Shown here one piece after another: positions 15,943 to 24,870 of a stretch of DNA of 38,625 nucleotides (positions are counted from its first letter, which is position 1; every line of letters starts with the position of its first letter). The notes beneath the pieces were generated by a model. It was not told the DNA's origin and did not search any database. It saw only the letters and a list, made by a program, of their open reading frames with translations. Source of the DNA: Tautonia marina (GTDB lineage: Bacteria; Planctomycetota; Planctomycetia; Isosphaerales; Isosphaeraceae); contig NZ_WEZF01000035.1 of assembly GCF_009177065.1 (NCBI RefSeq), positions 1-38,625 of the forward strand, given 5' to 3'. The translations under genes and the position numbers were made by a program.

Positions 15943-18120
15943 ATGAACCACTACGTTGCGTCTCGCACCGTCATGGGGGTCGTCGTGGACACGGTCGAGG
16001 AGGGGGCGCTCGACAAGGATCGGGACTGGTTCCGAATCCAGACCGCCAGTGGCGACGAATATGAAATCTTCATTTCAACCGAAACGTACTTCACCGTATT
16101 GACGAACATCGACGGACTCCCTCGCGACCGCGTGCCCAACCCCGAAGGGTACGACGAGAAACGACTCTCCCATCGAATCCACAAGTATGTGGTTCCCGAA
16201 TCACTGATCGTCGTGCTGGGGGTCGATCAGGATCACGACGGTCGGCGCCGATTTGACGCCCGAACCGTCTACCTGCTCGATTCGCACAGCCGTTCCGAGT
16301 CGTTCCAGTTCGAGACGGACGACTGGTGGCAGATCCAGATCCGAGAGCTGGCCAACGGCTGGCTCGACGCAATCTTCGGCGACCGTCGAGACTACTCCGA
16401 GGCCGACTTCGCCGAGCTCTACCGAACCAACCTGAACATCACCGGCATGCCGAAAGGCCCCAAAGTGCAGGAGATGGCGACACTCTCTCGCCTGATCTAC
16501 GGCCTCTCCTCGGCGTACCTGCTCACCGGACAGTCCCGGTTTCTGGCAGCGGCCTCGGCAGGGGTCCGCTACCAGCGCGAGGCGTTCCGCTTCCTCTGTC
16601 ACGGCGGCACGATGTGCATCTGGGCGTTCGGGCGGCAGGGCAGGGACGGCAACCTCACCAAGATCATTTACCCGTCGCAAAACGACGACGACAAGAACCA
16701 GTTCCCGCTCTACGAGCAGATTTACGCCCTGGCTGGCCTGGCCCAGTTCTTTCGCATCACCAACGATGCAACAGTGCTTTCCGATATCCGAGGGACGATT
16801 GAAGCGATCAATTACTTCTTTCTGAACCACGACGACCCGGAGGACCGTGGGTATTACTCGCACATCGACTACGTCGAGCGACGGCCCGATGCTCCAGTTC
16901 TGGGCGACAACCGCGGCAAGAAAAACTGGAACTCGATCGGCGATCACCTGCCGGCCTACCTGATTAATCTCCTGCTGGCCATCGACCCGCTTCCGCAACT
17001 CGTAGACGGGGGGCGGGCGGCAACTGAAGACCTCACCAAGCTGGTCAAGACCTGCCATGAGATGCTCCGCGAGACGAGTGAACTCATCGTCGAGAAGTTC
17101 CCGGCCCGAGAGCGCGATGGTCGTCCGAAGGAAGGGAGGGATGGCAGCGTCTTCGTTGACGAACGGTTCGAGAGCGACTGGACTCCCGACCACAATTGGC
17201 GCTGGCAGAAGAATCGAGGGATCGTTGGCCATAACCTGAAGATCGCCTGGAACCTCACCCGGGTGGCGAACTACCACCTGCAGCGGGAGGAATCGCAAGC
17301 GGCCCGTCGAGCGCTCGAGTTGGCCGAGCAGCTTGCAATGGACATGGCCGTTCACGGCCTGGACCGGCACCGGGGCGGCTGCTTCGACGCCGTCGAGCGG
17401 ATGCCGTCCAACGGAATGCCCTACGAGATCACCTGGATGCCGACGAAGGACTTCTGGCAGCAGGAGCAGGCGATTCTCGCCTACCTGATCCTCTACGGCG
17501 AGACCCACAACATTGAGTATCTCCAGAATGCTCGGGAAATGCAGGCGTTCTGGAATCTCTGGTTTCTCGACCGCGACCGCTGGGGAATCTACTTCCGCGT
17601 CACCGAGGATGGGCTCCCTTACATCGAAGGAATGTACGGAGACAAGGGAGGGCATTCCGTCTCCGGTTACCACAGCTTCGAACTCAACTTTCTTGCACAC
17701 ATCTACCTGAGATCTTACCTGTCCGACGACGAAAACACCGCCAACCGATTCAGCCTCTACTTCAAACCCTCCGCCGACGCGATCGGTCACACCATCAACG
17801 TGCTCCCTGACTTCTTCCCGCCCGGCAGCGTGGAGATCGAATCGGTAGCGGTCAACGGGGTGCCGAGGCACCTGAGCGAAGACGCCCGGGCGCGGTTCCA
17901 GATCCCCCTGGCCGACGGCGACCTTGGTCGTGAAGTTGCCGTCATCTTCCGATCCACCATCTCGAACTGGTGGTCCCGGCTCGAAGACCGCCGCGAGAAG
18001 TTCCGTCCCGAGAAATACCGAGGGCCGTCGGCCCCCAAGCGACGCTACACCCCTCCCGTCCTGAAGATGCCGAGTCGCTCCCAGGCTCAGGGGAAATTCA
18101 AGGAATCCGAGGTGTTCTGA
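15943..18120 (+). CDS. AGE-family (N-acylglucosamine 2-epimerase/cellobiose epimerase-like) alpha/alpha-barrel protein
   Basis: 725 residues, ATG 15943 after AGGAG. Residues about 1-150 are an unusual beta-rich N-terminal domain I do not recognise. The six-barrel follows from about 160: RLIYGLSSAYLLTG, then GIVGHNLKIAWNLTRVANYH (cf. AGE GHxxEwAWLL), HRGGCFDAVE, DFWQQEQAILAYLILYGE (cf. WWxQAE) and GGHSVSGYHSFEL carrying the conserved histidine of the active site. A beta segment from about 615 closes the protein. AGE enzymes epimerise or isomerise sugars at C2 using two histidines. At about 725 residues it is far longer than the usual 390-420, so substrate prediction is unsafe. No signal peptide. 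First gene of the eight-gene island. Confidence 0.82.
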   Translation: MNHYVASRTVMGVVVDTVEEGALDKDRDWFRIQTASGDEYEIFISTETYFTVLTNIDGLPRDRVPNPEGYDEKRLSHRIHKYVVPESLIVVLGVDQDHDGRRRFDARTVYLLDSHSRSESFQFETDDWWQIQIRELANGWLDAIFGDRRDYSEADFAELYRTNLNITGMPKGPKVQEMATLSRLIYGLSSAYLLTGQSRFLAAASAGVRYQREAFRFLCHGGTMCIWAFGRQGRDGNLTKIIYPSQNDDDKNQFPLYEQIYALAGLAQFFRITNDATVLSDIRGTIEAINYFFLNHDDPEDRGYYSHIDYVERRPDAPVLGDNRGKKNWNSIGDHLPAYLINLLLAIDPLPQLVDGGRAATEDLTKLVKTCHEMLRETSELIVEKFPARERDGRPKEGRDGSVFVDERFESDWTPDHNWRWQKNRGIVGHNLKIAWNLTRVANYHLQREESQAARRALELAEQLAMDMAVHGLDRHRGGCFDAVERMPSNGMPYEITWMPTKDFWQQEQAILAYLILYGETHNIEYLQNAREMQAFWNLWFLDRDRWGIYFRVTEDGLPYIEGMYGDKGGHSVSGYHSFELNFLAHIYLRSYLSDDENTANRFSLYFKPSADAIGHTINVLPDFFPPGSVEIESVAVNGVPRHLSEDARARFQIPLADGDLGREVAVIFRSTISNWWSRLEDRREKFRPEKYRGPSAPKRRYTPPVLKMPSRSQAQGKFKESEVF

Positions 18121-18202
18121 CATCGGGTGTGTCTCTCGGATCCGACACACCAGAACCGAAACCGGCCAGTCCTTCCTTAATGTCAAGATCCAGGGGGAAC
18201 TG

Positions 18203-19876
18203 ATGGACGATCAACCCTTGCGGGGGAAAAAAGTCGCGATCCTGGTCGAATCGGAGTACATCCCGAAGGAGCTTGAGGCGTACGAAACGCATCTGGGACG
18301 CCTCGGGGCCGAGGTCCACTTCCTCTCTCGGCTCTGGGGAAATGATCAGCTCTACATTATTAACGACATCGACCCGAACGGCGATCTGGTTTTCTCAGGC
18401 GGCACACCGGACATCGAGCAGACCGCCAAGAAGCTCCAGTTCCGCGAGGTTCGACTGGGGCTCCGCGAGCCGAACGACCCAGACGGCGTGGTCCGACCGC
18501 AAGTCTCCGACTACGCGGCCGTTCTGCTGGCAGCCAATTACGTGAGCGTTCGGCTCCGCTACTTCGAAGCGGGGGACCAGGCGATCACGCCCTCAATGGT
18601 CCGCGAGGCCCCCGCGGTGCGGTTCGTGGCTGCGGCCATGCGACACCCTCGGGTCGTCGTCGGGGCGCTCTGTCACGGACTCTGGCTGCTTACCCCTACC
18701 CCGGAACTCCTCGCCGGTCGCCGCGTGGTCTGCCACGAGGTGGTCCTCGCCGACATTCATAACGCCGGGGCTCAGTATGTCTCGCCAACCCCCGCAGATC
18801 GACAAAAGGACTTCAGCGCCTGGACTCCCGATCAGTCGATGCCCTCCGTCGTGGTGACCGACGGCGACCTTGTCACCGGACACTCCGCCCATGCCGTTGT
18901 CCCCTATGTCTATGCGGTTGCCCGAGCGGTCGAGGCGGTCGGCCACGTCACCCCGGCGGCGCCTTACACGCTTCCCCCGCCTCGGTCGCAAAACAATCAA
19001 CGAATCCTGACGCTCCTTTCCGAGCATGGATACTGGGGTGAGGAACTCGTCGGACCGATGGAGGTCTTCGCCGAACGGGGCTATGAGGTTGACTTCGCCA
19101 CCCCCAACGGTCGCCGTCCCCGCGCCCTGGCGCCGAGCATGGACCCCGACTACATCGACCCTCCTCTCGGAAGGTCCGTCACCTCTCCCGAGATGGCCGC
19201 CAAGGTTCGCCGCTGGGACAACGTCTCGGCCGACCGAAGTCCGGAATCGAAGCGGCTCGACACCCCGATCAGCCTCGCCGACTGGGTTCCTGAGCGCCCG
19301 TACTGGTCGTCTCCGCTGCTCGTTCGCGGCCTGGAGGCGTACCACCGAGAGCTGGACCGGCTTCGCCAGGAAATCGCCGACCGCTACGATGCGCTGCTCA
19401 TCGTCGGAGGGAGTGGACCGCTCGTCGATCTCGTCAACAATCAACGTGTTCACGACCTGATTCTCGCCTTCCTCGCCCTCGATCGTCCGATCGGTGCCGA
19501 GTGCTACGGCGTAACATGCCTCGCCTTCGCCCGCGACATGGAACACCGTCAGAGCATCCTCCGCAACAAGCGCGTCACGGGCCACTGCCTGGAGTACGAC
19601 TACAAGGACGGCACCGGCTTCGTCGATCCCTCGACCGTTGCCCAGCCCACGGCCGGCTTTATCCCGTTCAACATGGGGCCTCCTCCTTACCCGCTGGAGT
19701 ACATCCTCCGAGACGCGACCGCGCCGGACGGTGCCTTCATCGGCAACTTCGGCAAGGAGACTTCGGTGATCGTGGACTACCCCTTCATCACGGGCCGCTC
19801 CACTCCAGACTCCTACCTCACTGGCCAGAAGATGGTCGAGGTCCTCGAGGGTGGACTGAGGCGTTTCGGCTGGTGA
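18203..19876 (+). CDS. tandem DJ-1/PfpI (class I glutamine amidotransferase-like) protein
   Basis: 557 residues carrying two complete DJ-1/PfpI domains. Domain 1 (about 8-245) starts KKVAILVESEYIPKELEAYE and has the nucleophile elbow VVVGALCHGLWLL (C157, followed by His). Domain 2 (about 265-555) starts ILTLLSEHGYWGEELVGPME and has the elbow IGAECYGVTCLAF (C434, followed by Tyr). The families include glyoxalase III, deglycase-like proteins, isonitrile hydratase and proteases. The CH pair in domain 1 is compatible with catalysis, while domain 2 lacks the adjacent His. A role in handling reactive carbonyl intermediates of the neighbouring enzymes is plausible but inferred. 82 bp after the AGE gene and 22 bp before the ThDP enzyme. 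Confidence 0.85.
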   Translation: MDDQPLRGKKVAILVESEYIPKELEAYETHLGRLGAEVHFLSRLWGNDQLYIINDIDPNGDLVFSGGTPDIEQTAKKLQFREVRLGLREPNDPDGVVRPQVSDYAAVLLAANYVSVRLRYFEAGDQAITPSMVREAPAVRFVAAAMRHPRVVVGALCHGLWLLTPTPELLAGRRVVCHEVVLADIHNAGAQYVSPTPADRQKDFSAWTPDQSMPSVVVTDGDLVTGHSAHAVVPYVYAVARAVEAVGHVTPAAPYTLPPPRSQNNQRILTLLSEHGYWGEELVGPMEVFAERGYEVDFATPNGRRPRALAPSMDPDYIDPPLGRSVTSPEMAAKVRRWDNVSADRSPESKRLDTPISLADWVPERPYWSSPLLVRGLEAYHRELDRLRQEIADRYDALLIVGGSGPLVDLVNNQRVHDLILAFLALDRPIGAECYGVTCLAFARDMEHRQSILRNKRVTGHCLEYDYKDGTGFVDPSTVAQPTAGFIPFNMGPPPYPLEYILRDATAPDGAFIGNFGKETSVIVDYPFITGRSTPDSYLTGQKMVEVLEGGLRRFGW

Positions 19877-19898
19877 ACCACCTCTCGGAGGCCCACAG

Positions 19899-21557
19899 AT
19901 GGACGGCAATCACGCGATCCTTGAGCAGCTCATCGCCGACGGCTTCGAATTCATGTTCGGCCTCCCGGGGACCGAGGAGGAGGGCTTCCTCGATGCGCTG
20001 ACCGACTACCAGGATCGACTCAGGTACATCCTCTGCTATCAGGAGTCGGTGGCTGTGATGGCCGCCGACGGCTATGCCCGGGCGACCCGACACCCCTCTC
20101 TGGTCCAGATCCACAGCACCCCGGGACTGGCCAACGCCCTGGGGGCGATCTGGGAGGCGAAGAAGGGGAATGTCCCTCTGGTGGTCCTCGGCGGCAAGAC
20201 CGGCGTGAAGTATCTGCCGATGGAAGCCCACATGTCCGGCGACGTGGTCAACCTGGCTCGCCCGGTGACCAAGTGGGCCGGCATGGTCACCCACCCCGCC
20301 TCGACCCTGCGAATGCTCCGCCGGGCAATCCGGATTGCCTGCACCCCGCCTCGGGGACCGGTCTACCTCTGCCTACCGATGGACGTTCTCGACGCCGAGT
20401 CTGAGGAACAGGTTCGCCCGACGGTCATCCCCTCGACCCGAGTCGCCCCGGAGCCGGACTGGATTCATCGGGCGGCCGACATGCTCGCCGGCGCACGCGA
20501 GCCCCGCATCTTCATTGGTGACGGCGTGGTCGCCTCCGGTGCCGAGCAGGCCCTCCGGGCGGTCGCGGAACTCCTCGGAGCCCCCGTCTGGAGTGTGCAT
20601 CAAGGCGATATGGTACTCGATGGTGACGACCCGCTTTTTCAAGGGTTCACCGGCCGGATGTTCGGGACCGACAGCACCCCTCGGTTCCGCGAAGGAGACG
20701 TGAACTTCCTCTGCGGCACCTACGCCGTTCCCGAGGTCTTCCCGGAGCTTGGCCCGGTTTTCGCCGAAGGGTCCCGGGTCATCCACGTCGACCTCGACCC
20801 CGAAAACATCGGCAAGAACCACCCCCTTGATCTGGGCGCGGTGGCCGATCCCAGGCTTACCCTGGAGCATCTCGCCGAGGCCCTTGCCGCTCGCCTCGCC
20901 GGGCAAGACCGCAGCGCCGCCACCGAGCGGATCAGGACACTGGCGGAGGAGAAGGCCCGCCGCCGTCAGGAGGCCATCGACCGAGACGACTCTCTCTCTG
21001 GCGACGGCCTGATGCCATTCGCCGCCGTTGCCCGCGAGCTGGCAGCGCAACTGCCCGAGTCGGCGATGATCTTTGACGAGAGCCTGACCTGCTCACCTGC
21101 CCTCACTCGCTACCTGACTCCCCGGGCGGGCCGCTACTTCATCCCCCGAGGGGGCTGCCTGGGTATCGGTTTACCCAGCGCGATCGGGGCCGCGGCCGGC
21201 ATTACCGACCGGATGGTCGTCGGCCTCACCGGCGACGGCGGGGCGATGGAGGTCATCCAGTGCCTGGCCACCGCCGCTCGGTATCAGGTCCCCGCCAAGC
21301 TGATCGTGTGTAACAACCGGAGCTACAAGGTCTGCGAGTTCAACCTGATCCCGTACCGCCGCGACCGGGGGATCGACCTCAACCGTCCCCAGCCGGAGTT
21401 GTTCGATCTTTCCCGGCCCGACCTCAACTTCGCCATGCTGGCCGAGGGGCAGGGGGTGAAGGCCGCCCGTGTCGAGAACCCCGACGACATCGGGCCAAGG
21501 ATTCGAGAGATGATCGCGCATCCGGGACCGTTCCTGCTCGACGTCGTCGCCGGATGA
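19899..21557 (+). CDS. thiamine-diphosphate-dependent enzyme (acetolactate synthase/benzoylformate decarboxylase-like)
   Basis: 552 residues, full length for the family. The N-terminal PYR domain has LIADGFEFMFGLPGTEE and the cofactor-activating glutamate in ILCYQESVAVMAADGYAR (E49). The central domain ends near RVIHVDLDPENIG. The C-terminal PP domain has GDGG (445-448) followed after 24 residues by NN (472-473), the GDG-x24-NN ThDP/Mg motif. It should cleave or ligate a C-C bond next to a 2-oxo group (2-keto acid decarboxylase or carboligase). The FAD-binding and regulatory-subunit features of acetolactate synthase cannot be confirmed, and no ilvN is adjacent. It is the central enzyme of the island, 31 bp before the EthD-ankyrin gene. 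Substrate unknown. Confidence 0.9.
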   Translation: MDGNHAILEQLIADGFEFMFGLPGTEEEGFLDALTDYQDRLRYILCYQESVAVMAADGYARATRHPSLVQIHSTPGLANALGAIWEAKKGNVPLVVLGGKTGVKYLPMEAHMSGDVVNLARPVTKWAGMVTHPASTLRMLRRAIRIACTPPRGPVYLCLPMDVLDAESEEQVRPTVIPSTRVAPEPDWIHRAADMLAGAREPRIFIGDGVVASGAEQALRAVAELLGAPVWSVHQGDMVLDGDDPLFQGFTGRMFGTDSTPRFREGDVNFLCGTYAVPEVFPELGPVFAEGSRVIHVDLDPENIGKNHPLDLGAVADPRLTLEHLAEALAARLAGQDRSAATERIRTLAEEKARRRQEAIDRDDSLSGDGLMPFAAVARELAAQLPESAMIFDESLTCSPALTRYLTPRAGRYFIPRGGCLGIGLPSAIGAAAGITDRMVVGLTGDGGAMEVIQCLATAARYQVPAKLIVCNNRSYKVCEFNLIPYRRDRGIDLNRPQPELFDLSRPDLNFAMLAEGQGVKAARVENPDDIGPRIREMIAHPGPFLLDVVAG

Positions 21558-21588
21558 TCGGATCACCGACCCCGCCTGGAGCCTCGCC

Positions 21589-23364
21589 ATGATCCACCAG
21601 CTCATCTTCGCCCAACCCAAGCCGGGGATGACCGAAACGGACTTCCAGTCCTACTGGCTCAACGTCCATGCCCAGCGATTCGCCCGCCACATCCCCCAAA
21701 TCCGCCGCTACGCCATCAACGTGCGAACACCCATCGCCGGGCTCCCCCACGAACTTCCCGGCGGCTACAGCGTCGCCGAGATCTGGCTGGCCAACGACGA
21801 GGAGCAGCTCGCCTCACTCCAGTCCCCCGAGTTCCTCGAAGGGGCGCGACGCGATGAGCCCAGATGGGCCGCGTTCTGGGCCACCTTCGGCCTCGATACC
21901 GACCCCCAGACGCTCCTGGAGGGGCCGCCATTCGCGGCCGAGGACCCTCGCGTCAAGCTCCTCATCCTGCTGAAGCGACGGCCGGGCATGGAGGTTGATG
22001 AGTTCCGCCGAATCGCCTCCTCATCCCACGCCGATCTCGTCCGAGGAATCCCCGGCCTCCGCCACTATGTGCAGGGGACGGCCCGGGATGGTGCCTACGC
22101 AATCGGCGAACCTCGGTTCGACGCGGTCGAGCAGCTCTGGTTCGACGACGAGGCTTCGCTCCGCGCCGCGATCGAATCAGACCACTTTCGGCGGTCTTTC
22201 ACGACCAACGAAAATTCGCTTTTTGATGCTAGGCATTTGTTTGCCCTTGCGGCGCAGGCTCACTGGGTCATCGGACCCGAGTTCCGCGACCCCCTTCCGT
22301 CCCGTCCTGGAGGCGATCCGGTGCGGCTCTGTGAGGCCGTGTCCCGTGGCGATCACGACGCCATCCGCCGGGCCTTGACCCTGGGCGCGGACCCGAACGA
22401 ACGCGATGCCGACAGCGGACTGACAGCGCTGATGCTCGCTGCCGGTCGCGGCGACGAACCGGCGGTCCGGATGCTCCTGGACGGCGGTGCCGATGTCCAC
22501 ACCACCGACCCGAAGGGCGGCTGCACGGCGCTGCACAAGGCCTGCCAGGGCGGCAATCCTGGGGTCGCCCGCGCCTTGATCGAGGCCGGGGCCTTCGTCG
22601 ATGCCGTGGCTGTCACCACCGGCCATACCCCCCTCTGGGACGCCCTCTGGTACAAGTGGCCCGAGATCGTCGGAGTCTTGCTCCAACAGGGGGCCGGTCT
22701 GGGTCACAAGGCCGCGTATGGTTTCACCCTGGAACAACACATCACGTTTGAGGAAGACGTGAATCCTACCCCCGAGGCCCGCGAGAAATTCCGGCAGGCC
22801 CGCGAGCAGGTCGAGGCCCGCCGCCAATCCGACCAGGACACCGTGGTCCGGCAGCAACTGATGGCAGCCGTCGTCCGGAACGACCTTCCTTCCGTGCAAA
22901 AGCTCCTGGCTGGCGGAGCAAAAGTGGATGAGCGGTCGCCAAGGCTCAACGGGTTCAACGATCTGCACACCCCGTTGCTGGTGGCCTGCCGCGACGGTCA
23001 CTCAGAGATCGCCGCCGCCTTGATTCAGGCAGGCGCCGACGTCAACGCGGTCGAGCCCATCTTCGGTGCGGTCCCCTTGCACAAGGCAGTCTACAACGGC
23101 CACGCCGACATCACCGCCCTGCTCGCCGAGCAGCCGGACATTGACCTCGACTTCCAGGGCGCAACCAACGGATACACACCGCTTCATGATGCCCTCTGGC
23201 ACGGCTTCCGCGACTGTGCCCGCATCCTGATCGACGCCAACGCCCGCCTCGACCCCCGAGGCCACGATGGAAAGACACCCCTGGACATCGCGGTTGAGAC
23301 GTTCGGATCGGCCGACGAGCTGGTGGATCTGCTTCGGCAAAAGGGCGCCGAGCAACACGTGTAG
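21589..23364 (+). CDS. double EthD domain fused to ankyrin repeats
   Basis: 591 residues. Residues 1-110 (IHQLIFAQPKPGMTETDFQS, YWLNVHA) and about 125-235 (VKLLILLKRRPGMEVDEFRR, then SSHADLVRGIPGLRHYVQG) are two EthD-type dimeric ferredoxin-like domains in one chain. EthD proteins act beside oxygenases and in polyketide or ether degradation. From about 245 on come roughly nine ankyrin repeats (GLTALMLAAGRGDEPAVRML, GCTALHKACQGGNPGVARAL, HTPLLVACRDGHSEIAAALI, YTPLHDALWHGFRDCARILI and others), with a charged linker of about 50 residues after the third or fourth. The combination is unusual. The ankyrin half may hold partners from the same operon together. Same strand, 39 bp before the next gene. 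Confidence 0.88.
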   Translation: MIHQLIFAQPKPGMTETDFQSYWLNVHAQRFARHIPQIRRYAINVRTPIAGLPHELPGGYSVAEIWLANDEEQLASLQSPEFLEGARRDEPRWAAFWATFGLDTDPQTLLEGPPFAAEDPRVKLLILLKRRPGMEVDEFRRIASSSHADLVRGIPGLRHYVQGTARDGAYAIGEPRFDAVEQLWFDDEASLRAAIESDHFRRSFTTNENSLFDARHLFALAAQAHWVIGPEFRDPLPSRPGGDPVRLCEAVSRGDHDAIRRALTLGADPNERDADSGLTALMLAAGRGDEPAVRMLLDGGADVHTTDPKGGCTALHKACQGGNPGVARALIEAGAFVDAVAVTTGHTPLWDALWYKWPEIVGVLLQQGAGLGHKAAYGFTLEQHITFEEDVNPTPEAREKFRQAREQVEARRQSDQDTVVRQQLMAAVVRNDLPSVQKLLAGGAKVDERSPRLNGFNDLHTPLLVACRDGHSEIAAALIQAGADVNAVEPIFGAVPLHKAVYNGHADITALLAEQPDIDLDFQGATNGYTPLHDALWHGFRDCARILIDANARLDPRGHDGKTPLDIAVETFGSADELVDLLRQKGAEQHV

Positions 23365-23403
23365 CGAGACCAACACCGGAACGGCCCAAGGGGAGGGACG
23401 ACG

Positions 23404-23835
23404 ATGGAAAGCCCGACGACTCGCGAAGTGGCCGAGACCTGGTTCGAGGCGCTGACCACAGGCCAGATCGACCGCGCGATCGCCTGCCTTGCCGACGATG
23501 TGGAGTGGATCAACTACACTCCCGTCCCCGGCCTGAACGACATCATGCCCTGGATCGGCACGTATCACGGGGTCCAGGCGGTGATGGATTCCTTCCTCCT
23601 TTTCACCTCGCTCGTGCAGGTGAAACGCGAGGAACTCGTCCGCCTGGCCGTCGACGGTGAGAACGCCGCGGGCGTCATCTACGAGCTGTCCACGGTCAAG
23701 GAAACGGGCCTCGACTTCGAAATCGAATTCATCCAGTGGCTCACGATCCGAGGGGGCAAGATCGTCCGCTGGAAGTCCTACACCGACCCGTCCCCCATCA
23801 TCGTTGCCATGCGAGGGTCGTCGCCGTCCGCCTGA
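23404..23835 (+). CDS. NTF2/SnoaL-like protein
   Basis: 143 residues from ATG 23404, with GGGAGGGACG upstream. The cone-shaped NTF2-like fold is suggested by TREVAETWFEALTTGQIDRA, then CLADDVEWINYTPVPG, YHGVQAVMDSFLLF and the C-terminal FEIEFIQWLTIRGGKIVRWK. This is the classic SnoaL/ketosteroid-isomerase pattern in which the last strand carries R/K-W-x-x-Y. Such proteins act as isomerases, cyclases, dehydratases or ligand binders. A catalytic Asp cannot be assigned by eye. It sits in the run of small-barrel genes of the island. Confidence 0.82.
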   Translation: MESPTTREVAETWFEALTTGQIDRAIACLADDVEWINYTPVPGLNDIMPWIGTYHGVQAVMDSFLLFTSLVQVKREELVRLAVDGENAAGVIYELSTVKETGLDFEIEFIQWLTIRGGKIVRWKSYTDPSPIIVAMRGSSPSA

Positions 23836-23920
23836 ACCGGAAGGCCGGCGATCCGAACCCCGACCACCGTCGTTTGGGCCATCACCCGATCCGAGTGCCG
23901 TTCCCGAGGAGCCACCGGCC

Positions 23921-24220
23921 ATGCTGTTCTTCGTCCAGATGCGATGGAATATCGAGGGGCGATTATCCTTTGACGAGCTCTGGGAGCTGGAGGAGCAAGA
24001 GGCCGCGTGGGCCATGAGCGAAGGCCCCGAGGCTCAGCTCTGGAAGGTCGCCGGTCAAAAACGGGTCATCGGCGTGGTCCAGGTCGACTCGATCGAGGAG
24101 CTGGACCGGATCGTCATGGGACGATTGCCGATGCGTGAATATTTGGAGTTTGAGGCGATCTGGCCCCTCCGCGACTATCCCGGCTTCATCGAAGATGTTC
24201 AGCGTCGGTACAAGGTCTGA
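23921..24220 (+). CDS. muconolactone delta-isomerase-like small protein
   Basis: 99 residues from ATG 23921 with GAGGAG about 10 bases upstream; the open frame runs further upstream but shows no protein character. MLFFVQMRWNIEGRLSFDEL, ELEEQEAAWAMSEG and LPMREYLEFEAIWPLRDYP match the muconolactone isomerase fold and length (about 95). The family acts in the beta-ketoadipate pathway, but none of the other pathway genes are here. In this setting it is more likely a relative with an altered lactone or dicarbonyl substrate. 85 bp after the NTF2-like gene and 20 bp before the cupin. Confidence 0.8.
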   Translation: MLFFVQMRWNIEGRLSFDELWELEEQEAAWAMSEGPEAQLWKVAGQKRVIGVVQVDSIEELDRIVMGRLPMREYLEFEAIWPLRDYPGFIEDVQRRYKV

Positions 24221-24240
24221 CTGCGACTCCGGGAGGATGA

Positions 24241-24684
24241 ATGATGCGACGCGTCGTGACGGCCCTCACTCCAGGCGGAACCTCGTCCGTGATGATCGAC
24301 GGCCCCCCCGAGCCGCCGATTGCTCCGCCGGGCGCGCCGGGCCTGTCCTTCGTCAATCTCTGGGCCACGAGACCATCCCCGGGGCTTCCTGTCGATGACA
24401 GCGATGCCGCGCAGGGGATGCCGGTCCTTCCCGAGGCCGGGGGAACCTGCTTTCGCCTGATCCGCATCGAGCCCGGGCACGGCATGGACATGCACGCCAC
24501 CGACACCATCGACTATTTCGTCCTCCTCTCCGGAAGTATCACCCTGACCCTCGACGACGGCGCCGAGCTGGACCTGGGCCCGGGAGACTGCCTGGTGCAG
24601 GCCGGGGCCCGGCATGCCTGGCAGAATCGAGGAAATCACCCTTGCCTACTTGCCGCCGTCATCGTGGGAGCCGTCCGAAGCTGA
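24241..24684 (+). CDS. cupin-domain protein
   Basis: 147 residues; ATG 24241 or 24244, with GGGAGG placed better for the second. Cupin motif 1 is degenerate (GHGMDMHATDTIDYFVLLSG: one His, and Asp where Glu is usual). Motif 2 is normal (GDCLVQAGARHAWQN with the metal His). The protein is a compact single-domain cupin that may bind a divalent metal weakly or not at all. Preceded by a Pro/Gly-rich N-terminal 60 residues. It belongs to the run of small barrels between the ThDP enzyme and the GH13 enzyme. Confidence 0.85.
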   Translation: MMRRVVTALTPGGTSSVMIDGPPEPPIAPPGAPGLSFVNLWATRPSPGLPVDDSDAAQGMPVLPEAGGTCFRLIRIEPGHGMDMHATDTIDYFVLLSGSITLTLDDGAELDLGPGDCLVQAGARHAWQNRGNHPCLLAAVIVGAVRS

Positions 24685-24870
24685 CGTACGGAACGATGCT
24701 GTCGGCGTTGGAGAGAGTCAATCACAGGACGCCGATGCTCAGGCGGTTCCCGCTCGTGTGTGGTGGGCCAGCACTTGGGGAATGGCTCCAGGCCTCACAG
24801 GTGCCCGTCCCCAGTTTCGGCAGGGGCGATGCAGACAAGTGAACACCGCTCGAACCCAGGGCCGCGCGCC

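Noticed and set aside
16201-18186. 661-codon minus-strand open frame
   Set aside because: Shadow of the AGE-family gene; no motifs and no ribosome site.
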